A DNA stretch of 27,291 nt from Chara braunii. Taxonomy: Eukaryota > Streptophyta > Charophyceae > Charales > Characeae. The stretch lies in assembly GCA_003427395.1 (NCBI GenBank), contig BFEA01000147.1, positions 2,047,853-2,075,143 of the forward strand. The letters are read 5' to 3'. Shown here one piece after another: positions 18,205-27,291 of this stretch (position 1 is the first letter of the stretch; the number at the start of each line of letters is the position of its first letter). Under the pieces are notes generated by a model that made no database searches, was not told the origin of the DNA, and was given only the letters and a program-made list of their open reading frames with translations. Position numbers and translations under genes: made by a program.

Positions 18205-18690
18205 CCACCTGTCGAGAGCATCGGTCATGTAGGGGGACCCTCAAGGCCGCATCACGCAGGATTTTGCAGGACCTGTCGTGGAGAGCATTCGCTGCTTCAA
18301 CTGAGTGCGCAAGCCATACCTCCCACGAGCCCCTACGAAAGCATAGGGTCATGCGAGGCACAACCTACCTCCACCCACGAAAGTTGTCACCATCCCGTGG
18401 GTGGGCGTATCCCCGTCGAGCTACCGAACCACATGCGAAGTCTTTTCGTACGCAATCGCAGTGGTTGCCTGACCGAGGGCGTTTCTCATTCGCTATAGCA
18501 TAGGGGGTACACGCGGTTAGCGCCCGAATCGGTCCCGCTTGTGAATCGTCGCCCGATGCACTGATCTCTCGAATGCGATCCTAGGCGGGTCGACTAGGAC
18601 GAGAATTTTAACCACGAGATACACTTTTCAACACAAACTCATTCCTACGTGTAAATTGTGCTTAGTCTCTTTTTCCGCATGACCCGTAAT
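18205..18690 (+). repeat. R1 repeat, copy B (start of U2)
   Basis: It has the same series of boxes as copies A and C: gcatcggtc at the start, gggcgtatccccg in the middle, the ccgagggcgtttctc core at 18473, then tagggggtacacgcgg. The distance from this core to the copy C core (22951) is 4478 bp. Small open frames within it are not conserved between copies. Confidence 0.85.
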
Positions 18691-18701
18691 TGTTCTCGTG
18701 C

Positions 18702-19150
18702 TTAAACCACTGGTCTCCCCGCCACGGAAAACCCCTAGTCCCTGTGAGTTAGGGCTGGGTTGTACGGAGGGGCGGCGACCGTACGGAGCCGCCGGGTTGT
18801 ACGGAGGGGCCGACGGGTCCAATCCCGCCATTTTGCAAGCGGCAACTTTCCCAATTTTTTGTGCTCATAAAAATTTACCAAAATGTCTGAAAATTTGAAG
18901 GTCTGTAGATTAGGTCGTGATCTTTCAGAGAAAAATATCAAAAAAAAAGAAAAATCATTTTCACCACGAAATATTCGTCGCGCCGATTCTGTTTATTTCA
19001 AATTATTTTTCGCAAGTTTTATTTTTGAGGCCCTGAGGTTTTCTGACGTCAGGAGGACTGGTTTTCGACACTGTACTACCGGTACCTATCGTGAAACGGC
19101 GCTACCGGTACCCCTGAGGTTTTCTGACGTCAGGAGGACCAGTGGTTTAA
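18702..19150. mobile_element. 441-bp TIR element with TTAA target duplication, inserted in U2
   Basis: TTAA at 18702-18705 and 19147-19150 flanks a 441-bp element whose ends are inverted repeats: accactggtctcc at the left and ggaggaccagtggt at the right. U3 is uninterrupted at this point. The distance from the R1 core to the next shared anchor (cccataa.catgcgatcc) is 797 bp in U2 and 351 bp in U3, a difference of 446, and element plus one TTAA is 445. TTAA duplication is typical of the piggyBac superfamily, so a non-autonomous relative (MITE) is a reasonable class, although the terminal bases are not the usual piggyBac ones. The element has no transposase. It contains a 16-bp direct repeat (18757 and 18794) and a 28-bp direct repeat near its right end. 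Confidence 0.8.
19031..19139. repeat. Paired 28-bp direct repeats, each with a TGACGTCA palindrome
   Basis: Identical 28-bp copies lie at 19031-19058 and 19112-19139, 81 bp apart. Each has ctgacgtcag, the 8-bp core of a bZIP (CRE/TGA-type) site, at 19044-19051 and 19125-19132. Between them taccggtacc, with nested palindromes, occurs twice (about 19078 and 19103). Whether any protein binds here is unknown. Confidence 0.8.
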
Positions 19151-20600
19151 GCGCAAAGATGTCGGGCGCAAGACTTCGCATAAATAATTGTTGCTTCGCA
19201 AGGCTCTATGATAATGACTAGTCATGCGCGAATATGTCAACAGTCGCGATGATGGAGTAATATATAGTGCCCATAAGCATGCGATCCCCTTTAAATCGTG
19301 GGATTGTATTCGACGTTCGGGTGTCGGTTGACTCACGTGCAAAAGGGTCAGTCCTTTAGCGAGCGTAGAAGCGGACCGAGCACCCTGCCATCTTCTGCAC
19401 CCTGTTGTGCCCCAAATAGGGTACGGTAGGATGACACTGGGGGTAAAAGGGAACTGGAAGTGGTGGTGAGTTGTCTAGAACACCACCAGCAACATGCTAA
19501 CCCCTCTACCCGGAACCTTATCGTTCCACCAAGATAACTTTTTAACAAGGAAAATCAAATTGTCGTGCACGAGCAATCGTGTAATTGTTCATAGGCTTTA
19601 GCCTATGCAAAACACGTGTGTGTGCCGATTATGACAGTCGTACACACGGAAATGGCTAAGTTATGCGTCGTCCCTTTGCGAGTGTTCCGCCAATAACTCA
19701 TTTCGCGCGAGACTTCAAGTGTAGCTCGCGCAGGGAACTGCTTAAGAAGGATGCACGTGTGATAAAAATCATAATATTCAGTTGTGCGAACTCCCACAAC
19801 CAACTGTTATGGCGACGCTTCACGCATTACCCAATCGCTCGACCCTTTGCAAACTTCAACGTTACGCACGACATTGAAGTATCACAGATGAAGTGTCATG
19901 AAGGAAATGTTCTTCATGATATTGAACGGTTGAAGGTTAAACCGTTCAACCCTCGTGGCGCCTCTGACCCTTAGGCAGAGCACCATAATGGGCAGGGCGC
20001 GAATGCTCAGCGCATAAGGGAAACCCTTTTGTGCTAGGCTAGAACCTGGAATGTCATAGACAAGGACTTCAAATTATAGGTTCATGACCAATGTTAGACC
20101 TATGAATATAAATAGCAAGAATGAGCGTGCACATTATCGTGGTTGTCGTGAAAATTATGTGCGCGCACTTTCACTTGACCATCATGACCACGCAAAAATA
20201 AAAACATTCAATCAGTCAAACAAAGAGGTTGTGTGACATCAGACGATCACTCTTACAATAATATTACGGCTTCTCCATCTGCATTCACGCAATACACAGA
20301 CAATCAACCAAGGCTCAATCCATAATTTTTCATGCATAAGGGCTAAGGCCTTAGGTTGAGATGCAGAAGTATGTAAGTTATGTCGTAAACCAATATGTTA
20401 TTGAATGATAACAAATGAGAGATCCTTTGTAGGATTAGGCCGAACAAATCGGGCTTTTAATCAACTATATAGATCTTCAATACAGGACACGCAAAAAAAA
20501 ATAAAAATAATATGTTTAAAACATACTGAGAACATGCTTCATTTCGTAGTCTAACTCCTCTTCTAACTTCTGTCTCACCTTCCTCTAATCGATATCAAAC
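19151..20600 (+). repeat. U-repeat copy U2, body
   Basis: This part is shared with U3, though diverged. Anchors are cccataagcatgcgatcc (19270, compare 23302) and ctaaggccttaggttgag (20343, compare 24027). The interval between the anchors is 1073 bp here and 725 bp in U3, so one copy has gained or lost ~350 bp. A 16-base palindrome ataggctttagcctat is at 19591-19606. Open frames such as 19663-19974 are not kept in U3, and I see no gene. Confidence 0.65.
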
Positions 20601-20607
20601 ATTCTTG

Positions 20608-20860
20608 AAAATTTTGGCAACATCTCCCGTAAACAGGATGGATTGCGAAATCTTTTATAGGAGAAAATAATCTAACTCTTCAAATTTCAGAAAATTTCTG
20701 CAGCGCGTCCGATTGAAAAAGTACATTTCCATAATTTTCAAGAGCAAAAAAATAACTTTTACAAAATTTTCGACAGTGCTTCTCGTAGGAAAAAAAGGTT
20801 ATCAAAATTTATACAAAGCTTAAAATGTGAAAGCAAAGTACAAGTATACTTGAAACTAAC
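20608..20860 (+). repeat. Tandem ggcaacatct-type array in U2, three units
   Basis: Units begin aaaattttggcaacatctcc (20608), gaaaatttctgcagcgcgtc (20690) and aaaattttcgacagtgcttc (20763), each followed by a cccgta- or gta-type box and then tttatacaaagc or similar. Spacing is about 72-83 bp. The same array has six longer units in U3. Confidence 0.7.
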
Positions 20861-21204
20861 TTCTGACGGTCATTTGACAGTTAGGATTAAAGATAGTCTA
20901 CACGATCCTTCTTTGAAAATGGTATCGTGAGTTAGCACAAGTGTTAATTTCTAGTAAGGTCAATTCAACTTTGTTCCAAACTTCCCTTCAATCATTCATC
21001 TTATCTACCTATACCTCCAACACTCAACGAGCATCTAAAGTGACTAAACTATCGAAAAAATATCCCAAAAGATCAAACAAAAAACAACGCACACAAGTGA
21101 GCACAATTGCATTTTTGGCCAACCCTCGGGTTTCTTTCCATATCAAATAGTTTGTTATAGTTTGATGTTATTGCCCTTTTACCCTTCCTTACATAAAACA
21201 TAGG

Positions 21205-22240
21205 ATCGATAACCCAACTTGAGGTATGACGGACCTGCTTAAGTTATATGACTAAGCCACACTAACTTATGGTGCCCTAGCTTGGTAGAACAAGTAAACA
21301 TAAGGCATATGATCATGCCGCACCAACTTCTGCTGTGACTAACTTTTGTCTAGACGATTGATATAAGGCGTATGACCAGACCTCACCAACTTATGGTGTG
21401 GCTGATCAGCCTTGAAATTTGACATACACAAGTAACTGGACCACCTCAACTTATGAGGAAGTTCAACCTTTGCCTGAAGAAACGACAAACACCATATAAT
21501 TATAACACATCAACTTATAGTGTGGCTAGTCATCCCAAACAATGACATGCATCATAGAGCTAGGATACCCAACTTATGGGTAGTCCAGCCTGCTTAGACA
21601 AGCAACATGTGCGTATGCCCGAACACCCCCCAACTTATGAGTTTGCCCAACCTGCGCAACACAACTACATTCAACAAGTAAAATTGCACCTTCATTCTCT
21701 CTTCCGACAGATGGTCAGGGCAATCTAACTTATGGAGATCCTCAACCAAGTCTCAATCATGTTTAAAAATAGTCAAGTTTTATACTATTATCTCTCTGCA
21801 TCTTGTGTTATCATGAGAATAAAATTGGACTATCCAACTTATGGATGAGTCTAACCTGTCAAAGTTACCTCTCAATTTTATACTTTAAATCTTATTTATT
21901 TTCTTCTTTTGTCTTCTACTGGCTTACACGACCGGATCTCCCAACTTATGGCGCATAGCCTGCCAATGATATACATAATACATAATTATATCATATTTTA
22001 TATTTTGGTTCCACTTATGTTCATGGCTCATGACTTGGTCACACCAACTTATGGTATGACTAACTTTTGGATGTGTCCCCTTTAGAAATAAACGTAGAAC
22101 TTGACACACACACTTGGAATGTGCCCCTCTTTGTTAAACAACAAAAGAAACAAGGATTTTAAGTATCCAACGTATGGGTCTCATCCTCCGTTCAGAAACC
22201 TCAAGAAAAACATTCGACCAGACTGTCCAACTTCTGAAGC
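21205..22240 (+). repeat. Hairpin minisatellite of U2 with constant acttA loop and covarying stems
   Basis: About twelve units with caacttatg or a close variant at their centre are spaced roughly 52-105 bp apart from 21211 to 22230. In most the five bases acttA form a loop and the bases on each side pair: cacta/tggtg with one T-G pair (21260-21274), cacca/tggtg (21382-21396), cctca/tgagg (21444-21458), accca/tgggt (21567-21581), atcca/tggat (21832-21846) and a longer gtcacacca/tggtatgac with one mismatch (22038-22060). Changes on one arm are matched on the other. A few units (near 21321, 21628, 21938) are mismatched. There is no open frame across the array, so protein coding does not explain it. 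Confidence 0.88.
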
Positions 22241-22680
22241 ATCCCAGTCTTTTAAAGTCAAGCAAATAGTCCAACATACAAAAACGAAACATAGCACCGA
22301 GCTCATGCACTTAGAATGGACTAAGCCTTCGGTTGACCCGGTAAGATACACGCAAAGTCAACCTTCCTCCCATCTTCCCCCATTCATTTTTTCTGAATTC
22401 ATACAAATAATATGAGTTTTCACATTTACTTATTTAATTAACTTTTTAAATAAAGTTTTGAAAATAAAACAAATAAAAGTAATAAGTTTTCTTAGTCATA
22501 CCTTTAGACAGATAGAGAGTTGTATATTTTAAGGGATGAGATCACGTGTGTGAATTGATCGTTGTACCTATGTATTACCTGTCTCCAAAACCTCATATGA
22601 ACTCTGACAGAGCTCCCGCGATCGGTGGGTTGACCTCCCACAAAGTCTTGCTGCGAATTACGAGTTTTCAATCCCGCCTA
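22241..22680 (+). repeat. U2 3' end: AT-rich stretch and R0 box
   Basis: An AT-rich segment (22380-22530) is followed by gagctcccgcgatcggtggg (22610-22629), the R0 box also found at 14405-14424 in U1, and then R1 of U3. This end-to-start junction shows that U2 and U3 lie head to tail. Confidence 0.65.
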
Positions 22681-22684
22681 TCGT

Positions 22685-23170
22685 CGTCGAGTGCACCGGT
22701 CCCGCAGAGGACCCTCCCGGTCGCGTCACGTAGGATTTTGCAGGACTTTTTACCGCAGTGAAGCTTTCGCCGCTCCGACCGAGTGCGCCGGTCGGACCTT
22801 TTCATGAACCCCCACAACAGGATAGGGGTCACGCGAGACATAACTTACCTCTGGCCAAGGGGTTGTCACCACTCTTGGACAGACGTATCCTCAATGAGCT
22901 ACATAACCACGTGCGAAATTTGCTCAAGTGCAATTGAAAAGGTGGCCCAGCCGAGGGCGTTTCTTGTACACTGTAGCATAAAGGGTACGTGCGTTCGAAC
23001 GCCTTAATCGGATTGGTGCGTGAACTGACGCTCTTAGGGTTGATGTCCCGAGCGAGGTTCAGCACCAGTTGATTAAGACGGTCCACCTAACCATATGATG
23101 CACTTCGTCAAAATAAAATAAAGTTTCACACGTAAATCGCACCTAGTCCCTTTTTCATTCAACCCATAAC
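22685..23170 (+). repeat. R1 repeat, copy C (start of U3)
   Basis: It has the same box order as copies A and B, with the ccgagggcgtttct core at 22951 and the ending cctagtccctttttcatt at about 23142. It follows the R0 box directly. Confidence 0.85.
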
Positions 23171-24295
23171 CTTTTAATGATAATGTACCCAATTGACACT
23201 CGCGAGACTCTAAATAAATATCGCAGCGTCGTAGGCGTTGTTATAACGACTAACCATGCATAAACGTGTAAGGAGTCGAAGTGATAACGTATTATGTAGT
23301 ACCCATAATCATGCGATCCTCAATGTTTTTCAGTTGTCATTTCAACACTCTTGTATCGACTGACATGCATCTTGAGGGGTTAGTCTTTTGACGTTAAACA
23401 ATCACGAAGGCGATTGCAAGTTCTTTTTTTTTTTGCACCTTGCGCAAACGAGTGGTAGGCGAGTCTTGACACTTTGTGGTGGTTAAACACCTCCGACCCT
23501 GGGAATAAGACTCCATCATCAAGGGCTTGGAAACAGGTCAAGGGTTTTGACTTTAATAGTCGTCATAGACACTAACGTCCTACTATAAAAAGCTATAAAA
23601 ATCAAAAGGTAAAAAAAAAAATCTCAATTTTATCTGCATACAAATTTGTTTAATCAGTACGCACGATCATGGTAGACCGCCCAAATACATAAAATATTAA
23701 TACAACGGGGTATAAGACACAATACGATCATTTTTACAATCACAGTGTGACTCCTTTTAAAGGATATACATATGATCGCAAAAAAAAATCAAATCTGGAC
23801 TTGAACTCATAAAACATACCGGCAATCACATCAAGGATTCAACATCAGCAAACCATGCACTACACGGGGTCAACTTCAATCACTCCCTATACGCATACCC
23901 CTTACCTTATCCACACAAACCCCAACCTTTGTCTAACCTTCTAAAACATAACACTTTGTTTTTTTTAAACGGTCATTTCGTAAAAGTCCAGGTAAAAACT
24001 AAAAGAAACAATCCAACCCACAGGGACTAAGACCTTAGGTTGAGTGACAATAATAGATTGGAGTCGGAACGAAAAACCGACATGTTATAAAAAAATAACA
24101 GATGATGATCCCCGTAGGATCAAACGAACATTTGTTATAATTTGAATTGAAATGATCGAAAAATGGCATGTAAGACAGCATACACCAATTCCAAAATGCG
24201 AACTATAAGTGTATGGAGAATAAACCCTCATATCAAATCTCACTTAAATTTTCATAAAACTATGTCTAAAACTTCATTTCAATGAATGTTAAAAC
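23171..24295 (+). repeat. U-repeat copy U3, body
   Basis: This aligns with U2 from 19151 on, without the TTAA element: cccataatcatgcgatcc at 23302 and ctaagaccttaggttgag at 24027. A 10-T run is at about 23425-23434, and A-rich stretches are at 23600-23620 and 23780-23790. No gene is seen. Confidence 0.65.
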
Positions 24296-24970
24296 AATAC
24301 GAAAAATTTTGGCAACATCTTCCTTATACAAGGTGGATCGCCAAAACTTTCATCAAAATATAATTTTACTCTTCAAAATTAACTCTTCAAAACTAAAAAA
24401 AAATGGACAACACTCTCTATACAAAAAATGTTTTTTCAATAATTATACTCAACTGAATATGAAATATTAAAACAATCCTTGACTTCTTATAGTCAAATTT
24501 TATGTAACTCTCATAATGTAAACATTTTGGTGACATCTCTTTTAGAGAGGTAAGTTTCTTATATTTATAACAAGTTACATATGAACTTAAGATAAAACTT
24601 GAGTCATGCAAACATAAAATTTAACTAACTCTTTAGATTTGTAAAAATTTCGGCAGCGCTCCCTTTAGGAAAATATATTTTTTTTTTAATTTATACAAAG
24701 CTAAATATAAAATGTAAAAATAACTTTAACTTTACAAAGTTAATTTTTGTTTAACTCTTTGACTTAGTAGAAAATTAGGCAACACTTCCCGTATAAAAAT
24801 AGGTTTTCCATATTTGTACTAAGCTCAGACAAAAGTTGAATTGTGTAAAAACAACATATGACTAACTCATTGGATGTGTTGAAATTTTATCATTGTTTCT
24901 CTTTGCAAAAATATTTTTGCAGAATTTATACAAAGTGAAATATGAAAAATAAACTTAACTTTGAGAATGC
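24296..24970 (+). repeat. Tandem ggcaacatct-type array in U3, about six units of ~120 bp
   Basis: Unit landmarks are ttttggcaacatcttcc (24306), aatggacaacactctc (24402), ttttggtgacatctctt (24526), tttcggcagcgctccctt (24647), attaggcaacacttcccg (24774) and ttatcattgtttctctt (24888). Spacings are about 95, 125, 121, 127 and 113 bp. Each unit also carries a tttatacaaagc or ttgtactaagc box and an aactcttt..ct box. The number and length of units differ from U2, so the array evolves by unequal copying. Confidence 0.75.
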
Positions 24971-25189
24971 AAAAATTGAACCAACTCATATAGCTCTTGC
25001 ACATGGCGAACATCTAAAGCAACTACCTATCAAAGTTAATACTCAGACTCAGTAAAACTCTCACTCAATCATATGCAAGTCCATGCCACAATGAGTAAGT
25101 ACTCTCACTAAAAACTCCCAAGTTGTTTCTATATAAGATAATTGATTGATCCTCCAGATGATTATTCCTTTACTCATCTTACATACGAT

Positions 25190-25625
25190 ATGACGCTAGG
25201 CCATTTAACTTAGAAACAATGTTTAACCCTTCACAAAAAATTATCCCTCAAAATAAAACAACTAGTCGGATCTGACTGAAGCCATATTACCCAACTATTA
25301 AACAATTTTAACAAGCAAATCAAAAGAAGAACAACAACCAAACTTGACCGAAACCACATTGTCCGGTTGGGGTAAGGAACAAAACGACATAGTATAAATA
25401 GCTAAGCCAAACCGCAACCACATTGTTTGGCTGCACGGATAACAACTTACAGAGGTATGACAATCAGACCTAACTGAAGCCAAATTGTCTAATTGATAAA
25501 AAAACAAAATGATACAACATCCATGTCTGACCGACATTACATTGTTTGGCTGCAAAGAAGACAAATCAACAAATATTTACAGCAACTAGACCTGACCGAA
25601 GCCACATTGTTTAGTTAGAGAGAAT
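25190..25625 (+). repeat. Hairpin minisatellite of U3 (accacattgtttgg units)
   Basis: Six units occur near 25278, 25350, 25413, 25476, 25533 and 25597, with spacing about 56-72 bp, close to the 63 bp of the U1 array. The unit is a gaccgaagccacattgtttg relative, quite different in sequence from U1 and U2 but at the same place in the repeat. At least one unit makes a perfect 8-bp stem, agccaaac/gtttggct (25405-25412 with 25425-25432). Another has aacta/tagtt arms around 25583-25615. Confidence 0.7.
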
Positions 25626-26547
25626 TCAGAGGAAATAAAATAAACAAAGGAGACCCAATCAACGTAAGCAAAACTACCTTTTTCCCACCTACCCCCAATT
25701 CATTCTCTTAGTCTGAATTTCAAACAACAATGCAAAGTAAGTTTCACACAATCTTTTCTTTTACTTAATCTGATTGGGTTCTATAAAAAATCAGTGAACA
25801 TATGGTTCCAGGCATACATTTAAACCTGACTTAGAGAGGTGTAATAAAATAGAGGTATAGTAGGTTCACACAAGGCAAAATTATGGTATACTTGATTGTT
25901 CTCTGCCTCCATAACTCCTTTTGAGCTCCGACAGGGCTTAGACTTGCGTGAGAGTGCCTTGTTGCCCTGATGCGCCAGAAGGCCCCGCAATGGTGGCCAA
26001 AATCGCAATAGGGTGACCAACCGTGGTTAGAACGTGGATTAAGAGGCGCTCTCTCAATCAGTTATTTCCTCGACCCCACTTTTACTATCCCAAAGTTGGG
26101 AAACCCCGACTTTTATTCGCACCGTGTCCTGCTCCTGGCAACCTTTCCAAGGTTGTCGGCAACCTTTACTGTAAACCAGAACACAGACAAACTGAGTACT
26201 CACGCACTGCACACTATGCAGACCCAAACGCCGCCTCCGGTAAGTTACCGAAAATCACCATTGACCATGATTCCGATAACTAACCTTGATGCTGACCATT
26301 AAAACGCTGGTCTCTAGGCCAACACACTCAATGCGTGCACGATGCTAATCCACATTTTAACGTTTTTCTAGCTTGCACTATTGGGCGAGGTCATCAATTA
26401 CATCATCAACTCACTAAATAACCAGACGTCTGCCTAAAACCGTGCGTCCCTCAAAGTGCACGCTGACACACTTTCTGATCTAACCATATGCGCGCTCGCA
26501 ATTACGACTTTTGAGAGTTGGTTGTGGGCCGCGCAAGACAAAAATAC
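25626..26547. other. U3 3' end and flank, no gene recognised
   Basis: An AT-rich stretch (25720-25890) leads to a ctgcctccataactcc phrase at 25906, which matches ctgcctccagaactcc at 14378 in U1, and then a partial R0 box (25924). After that it follows the U1 insertion family briefly (ccgcaatggtggcc, 25987) and becomes unique. Short frames at 26023-26302 show no domain. Confidence 0.4.
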
Positions 26548-26577
26548 GCACGAATACCCTTGTAAGGGTATTCGTGC
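26548..26577. repeat. Perfect 30-base palindrome (14-bp arms, 2-base loop)
   Basis: The arms gcacgaataccctt and aagggtattcgtgc pair fully around gt. An imperfect relative is at about 17908-17933 (one mismatch and one G-T pair), and both copies are followed by tgacaccgt or ctgacaccgt. In RNA this would be a strong hairpin. In DNA it could extrude as a cruciform. Confidence 0.95.
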
Positions 26578-26664
26578 TGACACCGTGTCCCAGAAAGTCG
26601 GCGTTACCGTGATTCAATATTTTTATTTTTTTTCCTTGTCGGCCTTCCCTCCTTGCTACGTCCA

Positions 26665-27010
26665 TCTGCAGGTACCATTGGCCTCGCCCATCCGCAGGCA
26701 CCGTTGGCATGCAGTTCGTTTTGCTCTCCATTCTGCAAAAGTCCTTGCGCCATCAGCCCCATGGGGGAATCATTTTTTTTCACGTGCCGAACGCCGCAGA
26801 CCCATCTTTTGTGCTACTTTTCCTACTTTTTGGTGAAAGTGCCCTGTCGGGTCAGCCCCTTAGCTGTTTTCCTGTTGGGTCAGCCCCTTAGCTGTTTTCC
26901 CCTTGTAAAAGTCCCTGCGCCGTCTGCCCTATGGGGCCAGAAATTTCTTTCACTTGCCATGGACCCATCTTTCGTGGTACTTTTCCTATTTTTTTGGTGA
27001 AAGTGCCCTG
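26665..27010 (+). repeat. Nested tandem repeats of 26, 28 and ~170 bp
   Basis: A 26-bp pair (ctgcaggtaccattggc at 26666 and ccgcaggcaccgttggc at 26692) is followed by a ~170-bp unit that starts aaaagtccttgcgcc at 26737 and aaaagtccctgcgcc at 26907. Inside the first unit a 28-bp piece with gggtcagccccttagctg is duplicated (26849 and 26877). A further aaaagtcccttg at 27064 hints at a third, divergent unit. Confidence 0.85.
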
Positions 27011-27291
27011 CCGGGTCGGACCCTTAGAGGCTGATCCAACTATGAACTTTTATCAAAAAGTCGTAAAAGTCCCTTGAAAGTAGGAGAAGTGCCGAACATT
27101 TCGTAGGGAAAAAGTGGGATCCCATAGGCCCGGACTTCTTGGCGCTTTCGTGATTGCATCGCCGAATTTCGATGGCCGTGCACGGGTCCAGCGGAGACAC
27201 CCGGTCTCCTTTTGTGTCCGCGCGCCCCGCTCACAAAGAAAGATCGCCTTCACAAAAAAAAAAAACACAATCGGTTGGACCACGGACACAA
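27011..27291. other. Right edge, no gene recognised
   Basis: The sequence is GC-rich with a 12-A run near 27254-27265. Overlapping frames on the - strand (27040-27289) have no recognisable domain, and the sequence leaves the window unresolved. Confidence 0.35.

Noticed and set aside
26540-26590. Helitron 3' end (hairpin followed by ctga)
   Set aside because: The hairpin touches the ctga without the usual spacer, and similarity between the two copies seems to continue past it.

Overview
This window is eukaryotic, repeat-dominated DNA with no recognisable host gene. The organism is probably a plant-lineage species with a large genome. A charophyte green alga such as Chara is my best guess, because the Ty3/gypsy-type pol peptides (for example the GKERPLRFESRTLNTAERN ribonuclease H segment) and the ORF1-like protein resemble Chara retroelement proteins as I remember them. 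That is inference, not a search result.

Layout. 1-892: a GA microsatellite, three degenerate ~175-bp tandem repeats and a poly(A) tract. 1200-3835: a decayed retroelement ORF1/gag-like gene on the + strand, with an RG-rich stretch, a core domain and a CCHC-like knuckle broken by stops and a 92-bp tandem duplication. 3984-4219: a foldback (long inverted repeat) element. 4220-4775: the first copy of a GC-rich repeat (R1). 4776-9192: gene-free DNA with CT-rich, 40-bp and 31-bp tandem repeats and many single Ns. 9193-13188: a Ty3/gypsy-type pol on the - strand (protease remnant, reverse transcriptase with a 435-base assembly gap, RNase H, integrase). It is broken by a stop and a frameshift, and it lacks gag and the protease active site.

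13186-27291: a large repeat family (called U here) in three copies, U1 (13186-~18200, interrupted), U2 (~18200-22680) and U3 (~22680-~26600). The U2-to-U3 period is about 4478 bp, measured at the R1 core. Each U unit has R1, an AT-rich body, a tandem array around a ggcaacatct-like motif, and a minisatellite whose units form small hairpins. U2 carries a 441-bp TIR element flanked by TTAA, for which U3 provides the empty site. U1 is interrupted by ~3.7 kb that contains a degenerate large-subunit (28S-like) rRNA fragment on the - strand, itself carrying a 240-bp insertion.

Nothing here forms an operon or pathway. The window reads as a nest of decayed mobile elements and satellites. The most unusual signal is the hairpin minisatellite, above all in U2: the loop sequence acttA is kept, while the flanking 5-bp stems differ between units by paired, compensating changes.
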